Assembly: GCF_900102525.1 (NCBI RefSeq)
Contig: NZ_FNBZ01000001.1
Location: 1,149,277 to 1,213,276 of the forward strand
Reading direction: 5' to 3'
Length of the DNA: 64,000 bases
Source: Allobosea robiniae
GTDB lineage: Bacteria > Pseudomonadota > Alphaproteobacteria > Rhizobiales > Beijerinckiaceae
Shown: piece by piece, positions 62,586 through 64,000 of the stretch
Layout of the letters: every line of letters starts with the position of its first letter
Position numbering within the stretch: position 1 is the stretch's first letter
Made by a program: the position numbers and the translations under genes
The notes under the pieces: model-generated
The model's input: the letters and a program-made list of their open reading frames with translations, nothing else
Told to the model about the DNA's origin: nothing
Database searches by the model: none

Positions 62586-64000
62586 ATGCTGAAACTGCCT
62601 TTTCTGCGACTTCCGATCGCGACACGTCTGGCGATATTGGCCGTATTGATCGTCGGCGTTGCCGTGGCGGCCTCGGTTGCGGTGTCTCTTCGCGCGGCCG
62701 AGAAGGCGATGCGGGAGCGGGCCCAGTCGAGCCTGACGGTCAACATCAACCTTCTGCGGGATATCCTTCTTGCCAAGGGCGAGCCCAGATTCGAGGGCGG
62801 CAAACTCATTTTCGGCAGTGAAAGCGTCAACGGCAACTTCGCCGCGGTCGACAAGGTGAAGGAGCTTTCCGGCGGTACCGCCACGGTCTTCATGGGCGAT
62901 ACCCGGGTGACGACCAACGTCATGAAGCCGGACGGCACCCGGGCCGTCGGCACCAAGCTGGCACAGGGCCCGGCCCATGATGCCGTCTTCAAGGAGAAAC
63001 GCACCTATTCCGGCGCGGCCGACATTCTCGGCGTGCCCTATTTCACGATCTACGAGCCGATCATCCAGAAATCGGACGGCAACGTGATCGGCATTCTCTA
63101 TGTCGGCATCAAGCAGGAGGAATTCCTGTCCGTCATCGGCGAGATGATCCGCGCCAACATCATTGCCGGCCTGGCGATCGCGGCCGTCGCGGCGGGCCTG
63201 CTGTTCTGGCTCGTACGTCGCATGATGAAGCCGCTCGCGACCTTGAGCGCGGCTCTGAAGCGGCTCGCTCAAGGTGATCTGGACACGCCCGTTCCCGCTT
63301 TCGGCGGCGACCGCGAGTTCGGCGCCATGGCCAACGCCGTCGAGGTGCTGCACCATGCATCCATCGAGAAGATCCGGCTGGAACAGGATGCTGCCGCGCA
63401 GGCCGAGTTGATGGGCGAAACCCGCCGCCAGACAGAAGCGCAGCGACAAGCGGCGGCGCGCGAGCAGATGGAGCAGGCTCAGGAGTTGGAACGGGTCGTC
63501 GAAGCGCTCGCCAAGGGGCTTGCCGCCCTTTCGGAGGGCGATCTGCGCCACCGCATCGAGGCGGACATGCCCGCCGCCTATGCCAAGCTGCGCGACGACT
63601 TCAACGAGACGGTGGATCGCCTGTCGGACACGGTGGCGACGATCCAGACGACCTCGGCCGATGTCGGCCTCGCCGCCCGCGAGATCAACATGGGCGCCGA
63701 CGATCTATCGAAGCGCACCGAGGAGCAGGCCTCCTCGCTGGAGGAGACGGCCGCTACGACAGAGGAACTCGCGGCCTCGGTCAAGGCCTCGGCCCAGGCC
63801 TCGAAGGATGCCGCGCGGATCGCCGACGAGGCGATGCAGGCGGCCGAGAGCGGCGGCACTATTGCCGGCCAGGCGGTCGACGCCATGGCCAGGATCGAGA
63901 GCGCCTCGCAGAAGATCTCCGACATCATCCGGGTGATCGACGACATCGCCTTCCAGACCAATCTGCTGGCGCTCAACGCCGCGGTCGAGGCGGCCCGTGC
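62586..64000 (+). CDS. methyl-accepting chemotaxis protein with periplasmic Cache sensor, 3' truncated by window
   Basis: The ATG at 62586 (GAGAGA upstream) opens a frame without a stop to the end of the window: 471 residues. Membrane segment 1 is at about 13-36 ([20 protein letters not shown]). The periplasmic domain (about 40-185) looks like a single Cache domain ([45 protein letters not shown]). Segment 2 follows (about 190-210), then a HAMP domain with [20 protein letters not shown], and the MCP signalling domain, where [21 protein letters not shown] and [17 protein letters not shown] are diagnostic. Ligand unknown. Confidence 0.95.
   Translation, partial: MLKLPFLRLPIATRLAILAVLIVGVAVAASVAVSLRAAEKAMRERAQSSLTVNINLLRDILLAKGEPRFEGGKLIFGSESVNGNFAAVDKVKELSGGTATVFMGDTRVTTNVMKPDGTRAVGTKLAQGPAHDAVFKEKRTYSGAADILGVPYFTIYEPIIQKSDGNVIGILYVGIKQEEFLSVIGEMIRANIIAGLAIAAVAAGLLFWLVRRMMKPLATLSAALKRLAQGDLDTPVPAFGGDREFGAMANAVEVLHHASIEKIRLEQDAAAQAELMGETRRQTEAQRQAAAREQMEQAQELERVVEALAKGLAALSEGDLRHRIEADMPAAYAKLRDDFNETVDRLSDTVATIQTTSADVGLAAREINMGADDLSKRTEEQASSLEETAATTEELAASVKASAQASKDAARIADEAMQAAESGGTIAGQAVDAMARIESASQKISDIIRVIDDIAFQTNLLALNAAVEAAR

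Noticed and set aside
1..64000. tRNA, rRNA, riboswitch, insertion sequence, prophage or integrase.
   Set aside because: None was recognised by eye. A covariance-model scan such as tRNAscan-SE or Infernal would be decisive; a hit would overturn this.

Overview
The window is a single high-GC chromosomal segment from an alphaproteobacterium, most likely of the order Hyphomicrobiales (Rhizobiales); a Bosea-like member is my best guess from memory. The evidence is the housekeeping order rnase D - lptC - lptA - lptB - rpoN - hpf - ptsN (55.9-49.8 kb, read on the minus strand), the def - fmt - truA operon, the density of amino-acid and peptide ABC transporters, and intergenic palindromes of the type scattered through rhizobial genomes. 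I saw no rRNA, tRNA, CRISPR array, insertion sequence, prophage or integrase. The left and right ends cut through genes (an LLM oxidoreductase and a chemotaxis receptor).

Layout. 0-6.3 kb (+): two flavin-dependent LLM monooxygenases, a 46-aa ORF, a fused permease/ATPase amino-acid transporter, its binding protein and a cysteine-synthase-like enzyme. This looks like a scavenging operon for S-substituted cysteines or other organosulfur compounds. 6.3-8.5 kb (-): an overlapping histidine kinase/response regulator pair. 8.5-13.7 kb: an AT-rich intergenic stretch, an unrecognised 200-aa protein and a 1,397-aa glycine-rich autotransporter. 13.8-20.2 kb: an opine-dehydrogenase-family enzyme divergent from a polar-amino-acid ABC transporter (binding protein, ATPase, two permeases), a GntR/UTRA regulator and a cyclic amidohydrolase, probably one catabolic locus. 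20.2-24.6 kb: an AraC regulator divergent from a TonB siderophore receptor and an iron-siderophore binding protein. 24.7 kb: a tiny HTH protein.

25-33.7 kb (-): a translationally overlapping dipeptide ABC system (dppA, B, C, fused DF), an M20 deacylase/peptidase and an EamA exporter, followed by an ankyrin-repeat secreted protein and a nucleoside deaminase. 33.8-41.2 kb: a DUF4239 membrane protein, two LuxR-type regulators flanking a divergent GntR / PfkB-kinase pair, anmK, two tandem DUF1330 proteins and pyrF. 41.3-46.8 kb: a TSUP transporter, a DsbA/FrnE-like protein, then the EF-P modification module (epmB, epmA divergent from efp), a DUF1993 protein and a GNAT acetyltransferase. 47.1-49.7 kb (-): an MBL-fold hydrolase, a small secreted protein and class I fumarase. 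49.8-55.9 kb (-): ptsN, hpf, rpoN, lptB, lptA, lptC and RNase D-like. 56.2-58.6 kb (+): a DUF805-like protein, dapE and a membrane protein. 58.6-61 kb (-): truA, fmt, def. 61.1-64 kb (+): rmuC and a truncated methyl-accepting chemotaxis protein.

Most genes belong to known families. The parts I find least explained are the organosulfur operon with its small ORF, the opine dehydrogenase/hydantoinase locus, the unrecognised protein at 8760-9362 beside the autotransporter, and the families of intergenic palindromes.
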